Assembly: GCF_003001955.1 (NCBI RefSeq)
Contig: NZ_PVNH01000001.1
Location: 646,830-710,829, forward strand
Length of the DNA stretch: 64,000 bases
Source of the DNA: Prauserella shujinwangii
GTDB lineage: Bacteria; Actinomycetota; Actinomycetes; Mycobacteriales; Pseudonocardiaceae
Reading direction: 5' to 3'
Every line of letters begins with the position of its first letter. Position 1 is the stretch's first letter. The notes beneath the pieces are model-generated. The model was given only the letters and a program-made list of their open reading frames with translations, was not told the origin of the DNA and searched no databases. This document shows positions 9,368 through 17,792 of the stretch, piece by piece. A program made the position numbers and the translations under genes.

Positions 9368-10291
9368 ATGAGGTTTGCGATCTCGCTCCCGCAGTTCTGC
9401 ACCGACGGCACGTTCGACGGTGACGCGTTCGCCGCGTACGCGACCCGTGCCGAGGAGCTGGGCTTCGAGAGCGGCTGGACGCAGGAGCAGGCGCTCGGTG
9501 CGATGCCGCAACTGTCGCCGATCGAGGTGATGACCTACGCGGCGGCCCGCACCACCCGGTTGCGGCTCGGCTGCTCGGTGTTCGTCACCACCCTGCACAG
9601 CCCGGTGCACCTGGCGAAGAGCCTCGCCACCCTCGACCAGCTCAGCCGCGGCAGGCTGGAGGTCGGTGTCGGCACCGGCGGCCGGCGCGAGCGGACCTTT
9701 CCCGCCTTCGGCGTGGACCCGGACAGCTACCTCGCGCGGTTCACCGAAGGCCTCCGGCTGATGAAGACGCTGTGGACAGCGGACCCGGTCACGTTCTCGG
9801 GTGACTTCTGGCGGCTGGACGGCGCGAGCATGCAACCGAAACCATGGCAGAAGCCGTATCCGCCGCTGTGGTACGGCGGCAGCGGTTCCCTGGCGCTGCG
9901 CCGCGCGGCGCGGGAGGGGCACGGCTTCTTCGGCGCGGGCTCCTCGCCGACGGCACGCTTCGCCGAACAGGTGCGGGTGGTGCGTGAGGCGCTGACCGAG
10001 GCCGGCCGCGAGGACGACGGCTTCCGCATCGCCAAGCGCGCCTACGTCGCGGTGGACGACGACCCGGCGCGGGCGCGGCAGCGGATGAACGACGCGCTCG
10101 CGCGCATCTACGACGGCCGCTCGGCGACCATCGAGTCCGCGGCCGTGACGGGCACGGTGACCGAGGTCGCCGCCGGCCTCCGCGACATCGCCCTGGCGGG
10201 CGCGGAGCTGATCCTGCTGACTCCGGTGTACGAGCAGGCCGAACAGATGGAACGCCTCGCCGCGGAGGTGCTGCCGTCGGTGACCGGCTGA
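9368..10291 (+). CDS. LLM-class (luciferase-like) flavin/F420-dependent oxidoreductase
   Basis: The 307-residue TIM-barrel protein begins MRFAISLPQF. It continues with the family hallmarks ARTTRLRLGCSVFVTTLHSPVHLAK, LDQLSRGRLEVGVGTG and PLWYGGSG. These fit the bacterial-luciferase fold used by FMN- or F420-dependent oxidoreductases. The substrate is unknown. An in-frame GTG at 9350 would add MPRIGA and has a GGAGG upstream, but a TAGGAT box there argues for the ATG. The gene stands alone, after the sugar operon and ahead of a decayed gene on the other strand. Neither neighbour points to a pathway. Confidence 0.8.
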   Translation: MRFAISLPQFCTDGTFDGDAFAAYATRAEELGFESGWTQEQALGAMPQLSPIEVMTYAAARTTRLRLGCSVFVTTLHSPVHLAKSLATLDQLSRGRLEVGVGTGGRRERTFPAFGVDPDSYLARFTEGLRLMKTLWTADPVTFSGDFWRLDGASMQPKPWQKPYPPLWYGGSGSLALRRAAREGHGFFGAGSSPTARFAEQVRVVREALTEAGREDDGFRIAKRAYVAVDDDPARARQRMNDALARIYDGRSATIESAAVTGTVTEVAAGLRDIALAGAELILLTPVYEQAEQMERLAAEVLPSVTG

Positions 10292-10317
10292 GGCGTCCTC
10301 GTCCCGGTCCGCTCCGA

Positions 10318-10590
10318 TCAGGCCTGCGGCTGGACGATGTCGACCATCCAGCAGATGCCGAAGCGATCGGTGCCGATGCCGCACTCGCCGCCCCCTGCTT
10401 CTCGAACCGCGTCGTCGCGCAGCCACGCCGTTCCCCGGCATCGTCTCCGCTCACGCTGAGGGCGATGTTGCCGCCGGGCTGGTGGGGCAGGGTGGCAGGT
10501 CGGCGGCCATGAGAGTGAACCCGGTGCCGGTCTCCGGCATCGCGTGCATGACCGTGCCGGTCGCGGGTGGTGCCGAGGGCAGGCACCCGG
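10318..10590 (-). pseudogene. Decayed VOC/PhnB-like (glyoxalase-fold) gene
   Basis: Three minus-strand frames together spell a PhnB-type VOC protein C-terminal half. VMHAMPETGTGFTLMAADLPP reads from about 10550, and HQPGGNIALSVSGDDAGE follows in a second frame. The end, GIGTDRFGICWMVDI, is in a third frame and stops at 10318. The order and spacing match the family, so at least two frameshifts have broken it. No intact N-terminal half was found upstream, so the gene is also truncated. The upper boundary is approximate. A sequencing artefact could explain one shift but less easily both plus the missing half. Confidence 0.6.
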
Positions 10591-10698
10591 CGCCGGGCAC
10601 TGACGCGAACCGGGGCGCTCGCCCGCGGGCGGGCGCCCACCGCCGTCCGTGGCGCGAAAAGACCTGCGCCGTTCGCCCCGTAATGGTTTCCTGCTGCC

Positions 10699-11619
10699 AT
10701 GAAGGTGTTTGTCACGGGTGCGACCGGCGCGATCGGGGGACACACCGTCCCGGCCCTTGTCCGTGCCGGGCACACGGTCAGCGCGCTCGCCCGCGGCTCC
10801 GCCAAGGCCGAGGTCCTGGCCGAGCAGGGAGCGACCCCGGTGCCGGTGTCGCTGTTCGACCGGGACGCCCTGGCGGCGGCCTTCGCCGGCCACGACGCGG
10901 TGGTCAACCTGGCCACCGCCATGCCGGCCACGGCCGCGTTCGTCGTCCGGCGGGCGTGGCGGCCCACCGGCCGGGTTCGCGCGGAGGGCGCGGCGAACGT
11001 CGCCGACGCCGCCCTCGCCGCGGGGGTGCGGCGCGTCGTGCAGGAGTCGGTGGCGATGCTCTACCGCGACCACGGAGCACAGTGGATCGACGAGGACGCC
11101 GCCGTGGACAGCTACCCCGCCACGGCGGGCAACCACGCCGCGGAGGCCGCCGCCCACCGGTTCACCGCGTTCGGCGGGGAGGGGACGGTGCTGCGATTCG
11201 GGTTGTTCTACGGCCCGGGCGCCCGGCACAGCGAGCAGATGCTCGCCCTCGCGCGACGGCACATCGGGGTGATGCTGGGCCCGCCAGGGAGCTACCTGTC
11301 CTCGATCCACGTCGCCGACGCCGCCTCGGCGGTCGTCGCCGCACTGCACGCGCCCGCGGGCACGTTCAACGTCGTCGACGACGAGCCGCTGACCCAACGC
11401 GCCTACGCCGGCGCGCTCAGCCACGCGGCGGGCGCCACGCCCTGGCTGCGGGTACCCGGGCGGGCGGGGCTGCTCCTCGGCGACCGGCTCACCTCGCTGA
11501 CCCGGTCGCTGCGCGTCAGCAACAGCCGGTTCCGCGACGCCACGGCGTGGGCGCCCGCCTACCCCAGTGCGCGGGAAGGCTGGCTCGCCACCGCCGCCCA
11601 CCTCGACCGGGCCCGTTAG
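10699..11619 (+). CDS. NAD(P)-binding epimerase/dehydratase-family protein
   Basis: The 306-residue protein starts with the Rossmann motif VTGATGAIGGHTVPAL. It carries the atypical-SDR features VVNLATAMP, VRRVVQESVAMLY and LRFGLFYGPGA, and a C-terminal SNSRFRDATAWAPAYPS stretch seen in isomerase/reductase members. The usual YxxxK is replaced by a GNHAAEAAA stretch, so catalysis may differ from classical epimerases. Its 3' end meets the convergent XRE regulator gene with a 4-base overlap. The substrate is unknown, and no operon partner lies on its strand. Confidence 0.75.
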   Translation: MKVFVTGATGAIGGHTVPALVRAGHTVSALARGSAKAEVLAEQGATPVPVSLFDRDALAAAFAGHDAVVNLATAMPATAAFVVRRAWRPTGRVRAEGAANVADAALAAGVRRVVQESVAMLYRDHGAQWIDEDAAVDSYPATAGNHAAEAAAHRFTAFGGEGTVLRFGLFYGPGARHSEQMLALARRHIGVMLGPPGSYLSSIHVADAASAVVAALHAPAGTFNVVDDEPLTQRAYAGALSHAAGATPWLRVPGRAGLLLGDRLTSLTRSLRVSNSRFRDATAWAPAYPSAREGWLATAAHLDRAR

Positions 11620-12485
11620 CCCGCCGCGTCGGGACCGGGCGCGGTTCGGGTGGCGTGCTGTTCCCGCAGGTGGGTGGCGTCGAGGGTGCCGAGGAGCCGG
11701 AGGGCGTCGGCGCTCGCGGATCCGGGCTCGGCGTGGTAGACGACCAGTTCCTGCCCCGGGGCCGACTTGACGTCGAAGGCGTGCATGCGCAGCGTGAGCT
11801 CGCCGACCTGCGGATGGCGGAACCTCTTGCGCTCGAGCCGCTTGCGCCGCGCGTCGTGCCGTTGCCACATCGCCGCGAAGTCGGGGCTCCCGGCGCGGAC
11901 GGCCTCCAGGACCTCCCGGATCCGGGGGTCGTGCGGAGCCTCGCCGTGCAGCGTACGGAAACCCGCGACGGTGTTGGCCGCGACCCGGTCCCAGTCCGGG
12001 TAGAACGTGCGGGCCTCCGGATCGAGGAAGACCTTCATGAGCAGGTTCGGGCCGTGCCTGAGCCCGTCGAAGAGCGCGTACGCCAGCCGGTTGGCGGCCA
12101 GTACGTCGTAGGCCTTGCCGAGCACCAGCGCCGGGTTCTCGGGCCACATCTCCAGGAGGCGCGACAGGCCGGGATCGGCGCGTTCGGGCCCGGCGCCGCG
12201 GTGCGTACGGGGCGTCAGTCCGGCCACCCGGAAGAGGTGCAGGCGGGCGTCGTCGTCCAGTCGCAGGGCCCGGGCGATCGCGTCGAGGACCTGGGCCGAC
12301 GGGTTGCGCTCACGGCCTTGTTCCAGCCGCACGTAGTAGTCGACGCTCACGCCCGCCCTCGTCGCGACCTCCTCCCGGCGAAGACCCGGGACACGCCGCA
12401 CCCCGGACGTGACGACGCCCGCTGCCTCGGGGCTCACCCGGCCGCGCCGGGCCCGGAGAAAGTCACCCAGGAGGTTCTCGGTCAT
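11616..12485 (-). CDS. XRE-family regulator with MmyB-like ligand domain
   Basis: The 289-residue protein has an N-terminal helix-turn-helix (about residues 10-80) with the hallmark VPGLRREEVATRAGVSVDYY and RLEQGRE. A C-terminal MLTR/MmyB-type PAS-like domain follows, including ALVLGKAYDVLAANRLAYALF and DWDRVAANTVAGFR. Members typically sit divergent to a short-chain dehydrogenase gene that they control and are thought to sense fatty-acid-like ligands. That is exactly the arrangement here, with a strong palindrome in between. Regulation of the adjacent SDR is therefore a well-supported inference. Confidence 0.9.
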   Translation of the reverse strand: MTENLLGDFLRARRGRVSPEAAGVVTSGVRRVPGLRREEVATRAGVSVDYYVRLEQGRERNPSAQVLDAIARALRLDDDARLHLFRVAGLTPRTHRGAGPERADPGLSRLLEMWPENPALVLGKAYDVLAANRLAYALFDGLRHGPNLLMKVFLDPEARTFYPDWDRVAANTVAGFRTLHGEAPHDPRIREVLEAVRAGSPDFAAMWQRHDARRKRLERKRFRHPQVGELTLRMHAFDVKSAPGQELVVYHAEPGSASADALRLLGTLDATHLREQHATRTAPGPDAAG

Positions 12486-12514
12486 GCGGCCAGGCTACGC
12501 CGCGGCGAACCCGC

Positions 12515-12544
12515 GTGCCTGGGTGTGCCACTCCCAGGCACACC
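12515..12544. promoter_or_regulatory. Double overlapping palindrome between XRE regulator and SDR
   Basis: GTGCCTGGG (12515-12523) and CCCAGGCAC (12533-12541) are perfect 9-bp inverted arms with a 9-base centre. A second perfect palindrome overlaps it: GGTGTGCC (12522-12529) and GGCACACC (12537-12544). The site lies in the 101-base divergent gap. It is the obvious candidate operator for the MmyB-type regulator acting on both genes. Confidence 0.65.
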
Positions 12545-12586
12545 GCTGCCTTCCCCGGTCCCGCGATCTCGGTGAGGTTGGTGGCC

Positions 12587-13336
12587 ATGACCACCAACAA
12601 CGACATGAGCGGCGAAAACCGGGTCGTCCTGGTGACCGGTGCCTCCAGCGGCATCGGCGAGGCCACGGCACGTCGGCTGGCAGCCGAGGGGTACCACGTC
12701 GTCCTGGCCGCACGGCGCACGGACCGGCTTGGCGCGATCGTCGAGGACCTCCGGCACGCCGGGCACAGCGCGGAGAGCCGTGCGCTGGACGTCACCGACC
12801 GGGCGGCGTTCCAGACCCTCGTCGACGAGGTGATCGCCGTGCGGGGAAGGCTCGACGTGCTGGTCGGGAACGCGGGGGTGATGTTGCTGTCCCGCCTCGA
12901 CGGGCGGCAGGTCGACGAATGGGACCGGATGTTCGATGTCAACGTCCGCGGGTTGTACCACGGGATCGCCGCCGTGCTGCCGCATTTCCGGGAACGGGGG
13001 ACCGGGCACGTGGTCACGATGGCCTCGGTCGGCGCGCACGAGGTGCCGCCGACGTCGGCGGTCTACTCGGCGACGAAGTTCGCCGCATGGGCGCTGACCG
13101 AGGGGTTGCGGGTGGAGTCCGGTCCGGGGGTTCGCGTGACGACGATCTGCCCCGGCGTGACCGAGTCCGAACTGGCCGATCACATCACCGATCCCCACGC
13201 GGCCGAGTTCATGGTCGACTACCGCGCGGCCGCCATCCCGGCCGACGCCGTCGCCCGCGCCGTGAGCTTCGCCCTCGCCCAGCCTGCGGACGTCGATGTC
13301 AACGAGATCATCGTCCGCCCGGCGGCGCAACGCTGA
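12587..13336 (+). CDS. Short-chain dehydrogenase/reductase
   Basis: This 249-residue classical SDR contains VTGASSGIGEATARRL, the NAG of VGNAGVM, Ser in VTMASVGAHEV, YSATKFA as YxxxK and the ICPGVTESEL loop. ATG 12587 is chosen because a GTGAGG lies 8-13 bases upstream and the Rossmann motif starts 15 residues in; a longer frame upstream crosses the operator. The gene is divergent from the MmyB-type regulator, the standard partner of such SDRs. The physiological substrate is not evident. Confidence 0.9.
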   Translation: MTTNNDMSGENRVVLVTGASSGIGEATARRLAAEGYHVVLAARRTDRLGAIVEDLRHAGHSAESRALDVTDRAAFQTLVDEVIAVRGRLDVLVGNAGVMLLSRLDGRQVDEWDRMFDVNVRGLYHGIAAVLPHFRERGTGHVVTMASVGAHEVPPTSAVYSATKFAAWALTEGLRVESGPGVRVTTICPGVTESELADHITDPHAAEFMVDYRAAAIPADAVARAVSFALAQPADVDVNEIIVRPAAQR

Positions 13337-13442
13337 CGGAGCCGTGGCGGGGTCGTGGGGCGGATGCGCGCCCGCGACGGGGTTCTCCCGGTGGGCGACT
13401 CCTTCTCCGCCTACGTCGTGGAGTGGACGCTGCGTCGCCTCG

Positions 13443-13661
13443 GTGACCGCGCAGCCGCCGGACGTGGCCGGGCGGCCCGCGGCGGACCTGGCCGGGTCCG
13501 GCGAGCTGGTCGAGCGCGCCGCCGGGACCGCGTTCCCCGCGTCGTTCTCCGACCGGGACACGCTGCTGATCGGCACCGGCCGGCGTGCGGCGGCCGAGGC
13601 GGAGCGGGCAGAGCTGGGGAGGTGGCCGCGAGACCCCGGCGGTCCCTGGCTGGCCGCGTGA
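13443..13661 (+). other. Possible small ORF or gene remnant in a 435-base gap
   Basis: Within 13337-13771 a 72-codon frame from GTG 13443 to TGA 13661 has strongly coding-like third positions (ERAAGTAFPASFSDRDTLLIG and on). Just upstream, in another frame, DGVLPVGDSFSAYVVEW at about 13375-13425 also looks protein-like. Together they could be a frameshifted remnant of one gene. There is no good ribosome site and I recognise no family. Otherwise the gap shows nothing. Confidence 0.3.
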
Positions 13662-13771
13662 GCCACGGCTCCCGAGCCGGTTTGGGTGGCGCCGCTCGCG
13701 GGCACGCGGGAACCGGCAGGCAACCACCCGGAATCCGGGCCGGAGACGTCACGACGGGAATCGGAGCCCTG

Positions 13772-14698
13772 ATGCGATCGCGGCACCTCGGCCGATGGTG
13801 TGGGCGGCGCCGGGCCGGTCCGAGCCTGGCGGCCGCCTCGGCGGCGGCGATGCTGGCCCTCGCCTCGTGCGGGAGCGGAGGCGAGCAGGCCACGACCGGA
13901 GGCGAGCAGCCCACCGAGACCGGAAGGGCCACGGCGACCACGTCGCCGCCCGAGACGACGGAACGCACCACGCCGGGCGGGACACCGACGACGCCCGCCG
14001 GCGGGGACGGGGGCCAGGACGCCGAGCCCGTCCCGCCCATCGGCGTCGCGGCGGCGTCGGGCCGGGGCGCCGACGGGGGAACGGTGCGGCTGGCGGATGT
14101 CCGGGTGGGCCGCCACGCGACCTTCGACCGGGTCGTCTTCGAGTTCCGCGGGGGCCGGCCCGGCTACGAGGTCGGTTACGGCGAGCTGGACGAACCGGGG
14201 TCGGGCAGGCGCGTCGAGATCGCGGGCGACCAGGCTCTCGAGGTCGTGTTCCGCGACGGCCGTGCGCTCCGCTCCCCCGAAGGGCGGACGGCACTGCGCC
14301 CGGACCTGCCCGCGATCGCCGCCGTGCGGTACGTCGGCGGCTTCGAAGCGGTGACCAAGTGGGGGATCGGGGCGCCCACCCGGCTCGGGTTCCGGGTCCA
14401 GGAACTGTCCGGGCCGCCGCGGCTCGCCGTGGACGTCGCGCATCCCCGGGCGTTCGCCGAGTTCGGCCGCGAGTGCCGCGACGTGACCATCGATCCAGTC
14501 CACCGGGCCGGGGCGATCCGCGCCCGCGACACGCACTGCGCGGTGGCCCGCGACATCGCGACCGCCGCCGTGCGGGAGGGCGGGCCCGAACCGGGCCAGG
14601 TGCACGGCTTCTCCTGCCGCTCCGAGCGAGCCGGGGCGTCGGCGCTGCGGTACCTCTGCGAGAAGGACGGCGCGTACGTGACGTTCCTGCTCAACTGA
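13772..14698 (+). CDS. Lipoprotein with AMIN-like domain
   Basis: The 308-residue product opens with an Arg-rich n-region and a hydrophobic stretch ending in LALASC, a lipobox with Cys at about residue 33. A Thr/Pro/Gly-rich linker of about 55 residues follows. The next domain (VRVGRHATFDRVVFEFRG and on) matches the actinobacterial AMIN-like domain. The C-terminal part carries paired cysteines (RECRD, DTHCAVARDI, FSCRSE, YLCEKDG), a small extracellular domain found in secreted actinobacterial proteins. It is likely anchored outside the cell. The longer upstream frame is rejected because the lipoprotein signal must be N-terminal. Confidence 0.75.
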   Translation: MRSRHLGRWCGRRRAGPSLAAASAAAMLALASCGSGGEQATTGGEQPTETGRATATTSPPETTERTTPGGTPTTPAGGDGGQDAEPVPPIGVAAASGRGADGGTVRLADVRVGRHATFDRVVFEFRGGRPGYEVGYGELDEPGSGRRVEIAGDQALEVVFRDGRALRSPEGRTALRPDLPAIAAVRYVGGFEAVTKWGIGAPTRLGFRVQELSGPPRLAVDVAHPRAFAEFGRECRDVTIDPVHRAGAIRARDTHCAVARDIATAAVREGGPEPGQVHGFSCRSERAGASALRYLCEKDGAYVTFLLN

Positions 14699-14871
14699 GC
14701 GCCCGCACGAGCATCCGGGTGCTCGTCACTCCCCGCGTGGTGCGCGCGGCGGGGCATGGTCCACTCCGGTGATCGGTGTCTGCTGGACGGGTTGGGATGC
14801 GCGTGTTCCCCTTGTGCCGCTCGCGCTGATCTGGGCTAGCTGGACGGGAGGAACGAGGCCTGGGAACGTCG

Positions 14872-16143
14872 ATGGGGGCGCGGGTGGCACGAGCCGGTGA
14901 TGTGGTGGGCGCGGTGCGGGGCGACGGCACCGAGGAGTCAGCGGAGGCGGTGGAGACCGTGGCGCTGGCGCGGGGGTTCGATCATCAGGATCCGGCGGTG
15001 GCCGGGGAGATCCACGACATTCTGGGCCGGTTCCGGCGGCACTGCCCGGTGGCCTTCAGCGAGGCCTACGGGGGCATGCACGTGGTGACCCGGTACGCCG
15101 ACATCCGGCAGGTGGCGCAGCGCGGGGAGACGTTCAGCTCCGCGGTGGACCTGGGCGCGGTGGTGGTGGTGCCGGAGATCGCGGGTGTGCGGGCGCCGCT
15201 GTTCGAGCTGGATCTGGCCGAGCACACCGGGTGGCGGCGGCACCTGCAGCGGTTCTTCACCCCGGCGGCGGCCGCGCGGCACGAGCCCTACATCCGCCGG
15301 GTCAGCCGGGAGGCGGTGGCGCGGATCGCGCCGCGGGGCCGGGCGGACCTGGTCGCCGAGTACGCGGCGGTGGTGCCGTTGCTGGTGGTGGGGGAGCTGC
15401 TGGGGGTGCCGGAGCCGCAGCGGCCGCGGCTGGCGGAGCTGGCGCGGGGGCTGACCACGGCCTCCGGTGCGGAGGAGGCGGCCCGGGTCGGCCGGGACTA
15501 CGCCGAGTTCCTGCTCGGGCAGATCCGGGACCGCCGCGGCCGTGCCGGAGGGGACCTGCTGACCTCGGTGGTCAACACCGAGATCAACGGGCGGGCGGCC
15601 ACCGAGCCGGAGCTGCTGAAGTTCGTGTTCCTGATGATCGCGGCGGGCAACCTGACCACGACCGACCAGCTGGCCTCCGCGCTGCTGGTGCTGGCCGAGG
15701 AGGAGGGTCTGCGGCGCCGGGTGGCCGCCGCGCCGGAGCTGATCGGCGATCTGGTGGAGGAGTGTGTACGGCACGAGTCGGCGGTCGCGGCCACCGGCCG
15801 GGCGGTGGTGGCCGACACCGAGCTGGGCGGGGTGCCGCTGGCCGCGGGGGACCGGGTGCTCATCACCTGGGGCTCGGGCAACCGGGACGAGGAGCACTTC
15901 CCCGACGGCGGGGAGTTCCGCCTGGGCCGGTCCCGCCCGCGCAAGCCGCACGTCGGGTGGGGCGCGGGGGCGCACCGCTGCCTGGGCATGCACCTGGCCC
16001 GGGTCGAGCTGCGGGTGCTGCTGGAGGAGCTGCTGGCGGCGATCCCGGAGTTCCGGCTGGAGCCGGGCGCGGCGCCCGAACGCACCTACGGCGTCATCCG
16101 GGGCGTGCGGTCACTGCCGGTGACCTGGCCGGTGCCCGGCTAG
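14872..16143 (+). CDS. Cytochrome P450
   Basis: The 423-residue P450 has an I-helix AAGNLTTTDQ (about 257-266), where the usual Glu/Asp-Thr pair is replaced by LTTT. The ExxR is ECVR (297-300) and the heme loop VGWGAGAHRCLG has the Cys ligand at about 370. It is a soluble bacterial class I enzyme that needs a ferredoxin; none is encoded nearby. The gene is followed after 13 bases by a cytokinin-dehydrogenase-like flavoenzyme, so the two are probably co-transcribed. The N-terminal 35 residues before the P450 fold are unusually polar. Substrate unknown. Confidence 0.9.
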   Translation: MGARVARAGDVVGAVRGDGTEESAEAVETVALARGFDHQDPAVAGEIHDILGRFRRHCPVAFSEAYGGMHVVTRYADIRQVAQRGETFSSAVDLGAVVVVPEIAGVRAPLFELDLAEHTGWRRHLQRFFTPAAAARHEPYIRRVSREAVARIAPRGRADLVAEYAAVVPLLVVGELLGVPEPQRPRLAELARGLTTASGAEEAARVGRDYAEFLLGQIRDRRGRAGGDLLTSVVNTEINGRAATEPELLKFVFLMIAAGNLTTTDQLASALLVLAEEEGLRRRVAAAPELIGDLVEECVRHESAVAATGRAVVADTELGGVPLAAGDRVLITWGSGNRDEEHFPDGGEFRLGRSRPRKPHVGWGAGAHRCLGMHLARVELRVLLEELLAAIPEFRLEPGAAPERTYGVIRGVRSLPVTWPVPG

Positions 16144-16156
16144 CGCCGGTCCAGCC

Positions 16157-17587
16157 ATGCACGATCAGCCAGGGACTCCGTCGCTTCGTGGGGCCGCGAG
16201 CGATCTGCCCGTCGTGAATCCGCCGCTGCGCGGCCGGTTGCTCACGGGCGGGCAGCGGCCGGGAGACTCCGCCCGGGACCTGGGCCGCCTCGTGCACCGC
16301 CGCCCGGCTGCGGTGCTGCGCCCGGGCTGCGTCGACGACATCGCCCGCATGGTCGCGTGGTGCCACGACCAGGGGGTGCCGGTCGCCGCGCAGGGCACCG
16401 GGCACACCACCCAGGGCCAGCGACTGGCCGAAGGTGGGCTGGCCGTCGACATGACCACGCTGAACAAAGTCCACGCCCATGGCGGCGACGGGGTCGACGT
16501 CGAGGCGGGGATCCTGTGGACCGACCTGGTCCGGGACCTGGCCGGGCGGGGTTTCCGCTTCGCCGGGGGCCTGACCGGCTACGTGTCGATGACCGTGGGC
16601 GGCACGCTCAGCGTCGGCGGGATCAGCCCCCATCATCGCCTGGGCGCCCAGATCGACGCGGTACGCCGGATCCAGGTCGTGACCGGCCGCGGTGAGACCG
16701 TGTGGGCCTCGGACGAGGAGAACCCCGAGCTGTTCGCCGCCGCGCTGGGCGGGCTCGGGCAGGTCGGCATCATCACCCGCGTGGTGCTGGACCTGGCGCC
16801 GCTGCCGCGGCGGGTGCACACCTGGGCGGTGCCCTGCGGCACCGTCGATGCCGCGTTCTCCGTGATGCGCGCGGCGATCGAGCGTGGCGTGCTGGACGAG
16901 GTCTACTGCATGATCCTGCCGCCCGGCGCCGCCGGGCCCGGCCCGACGTTCCTGGTGCAGCTGGCCTACTACGAAACCGAGCGGCCACTACCCGGCGACG
17001 GGCTGCCGTGCTGGGACGGGCCCGCCGAGCGCGAGACGCTGCGCTACGTCGAGCACGCCACCAAGTACACCCGGGTCATCGACCAGTGGCGGGAGGCGGG
17101 CTGGGACGACCGGTGCAAGCCGTGGTTCGACGTGTTCCTGCCCGACGACGCGGCCGAGTCCTTCGTCGATCGCACGCTGGCGGCGATGACGCCGGAGGAC
17201 TGGAGCGCCCCGCACGGCGAGGGTTTCGTGTTGCTGTTCCCGCACCGCGCCGGGGCGTTCGGCAGGCCCCGGCTGCGGCTGCCGCGGCAGGACCCGGACC
17301 GCCTGGTGTGGCTGTTCGACGTTCTCAACGCCTCCCCGGCCGACGCCGACCCCGGTTACGTCGAGCGGATGCTGGACCGCAACCGGGCCTGGCTCGGCGC
17401 CGCCACCGCCGCGGGCGGCGCGGCCTACCCGATCGGCAGCCACGTCTTCGGCGCCGCGGAGTGGCGACGCCACTACGGCGACACCTGGGCCGACGTCGTG
17501 GCGGCCAAGAAACGCCACGATCCCCGCCTCATCCTCACGCCGGGCCCCGGCATCAACGCCGCGCTGTCCGGCGGGACACGAACCTGA
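16157..17587 (+). CDS. FAD-linked oxidoreductase, cytokinin-dehydrogenase-like
   Basis: The 476-residue flavoprotein has the PCMH/VAO FAD fold. AVLRPGCVDDIARMVAWC is followed by QGTGHTTQGQ, whose His is the expected covalent FAD site. GYVSMTVGGTLSVGGIS and AALGGLGQVGIITRV continue the fold. The C-terminal half, with RVIDQWREAGWDDRCKPWFDVFLPD and a terminal LTPGPGIN, follows the cytokinin-dehydrogenase C-domain. That family oxidatively cleaves N6-isoprenoid side chains, but many bacterial members have other alcohol or amine substrates. The pairing with a P450 suggests stepwise oxidation of one compound. No isopentenyl transferase or LOG gene is present, so cytokinin activity is unproven. Confidence 0.8.
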   Translation: MHDQPGTPSLRGAASDLPVVNPPLRGRLLTGGQRPGDSARDLGRLVHRRPAAVLRPGCVDDIARMVAWCHDQGVPVAAQGTGHTTQGQRLAEGGLAVDMTTLNKVHAHGGDGVDVEAGILWTDLVRDLAGRGFRFAGGLTGYVSMTVGGTLSVGGISPHHRLGAQIDAVRRIQVVTGRGETVWASDEENPELFAAALGGLGQVGIITRVVLDLAPLPRRVHTWAVPCGTVDAAFSVMRAAIERGVLDEVYCMILPPGAAGPGPTFLVQLAYYETERPLPGDGLPCWDGPAERETLRYVEHATKYTRVIDQWREAGWDDRCKPWFDVFLPDDAAESFVDRTLAAMTPEDWSAPHGEGFVLLFPHRAGAFGRPRLRLPRQDPDRLVWLFDVLNASPADADPGYVERMLDRNRAWLGAATAAGGAAYPIGSHVFGAAEWRRHYGDTWADVVAAKKRHDPRLILTPGPGINAALSGGTRT

Positions 17588-17698
17588 CCGGCCGGGGTCG
17601 TGGAGGTCCGGCTCACGATTCATGCGGGTACGCGCGGTGCTGCCGTCCCAGGCCGGGTTCCGCGGTGATGACGGGCCCTGACCCCGGGCCGCACCCCT

Positions 17699-17730
17699 CC
17701 CTCGTCGCGTGCCGCGACCGGCAGCGAGGG
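17699..17730. terminator. Possible bidirectional terminator between convergent genes
   Basis: CCCTCG (17699-17704) pairs with CGAGGG (17725-17730), enclosing an inner TCGC/GCGA pair. It lies in the 205-base gap between the flavoenzyme and acyl-CoA oxidase stops. The stem is modest and has no T-tract, so this is tentative. No gene is seen in the gap. Confidence 0.3.
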
Positions 17731-17792
17731 GCGCGACGGCACGAGTCGCGCTCCAGTCCGCCATCGCGGTGTCCGATGTGGACGCGCAGGGA

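Noticed and set aside
14707..14726. ACGAGCA/TGCTCGT hairpin after the AMIN lipoprotein gene
   Set aside because: Only 7 base pairs and no T-tract; too weak to call a terminator in this GC content.
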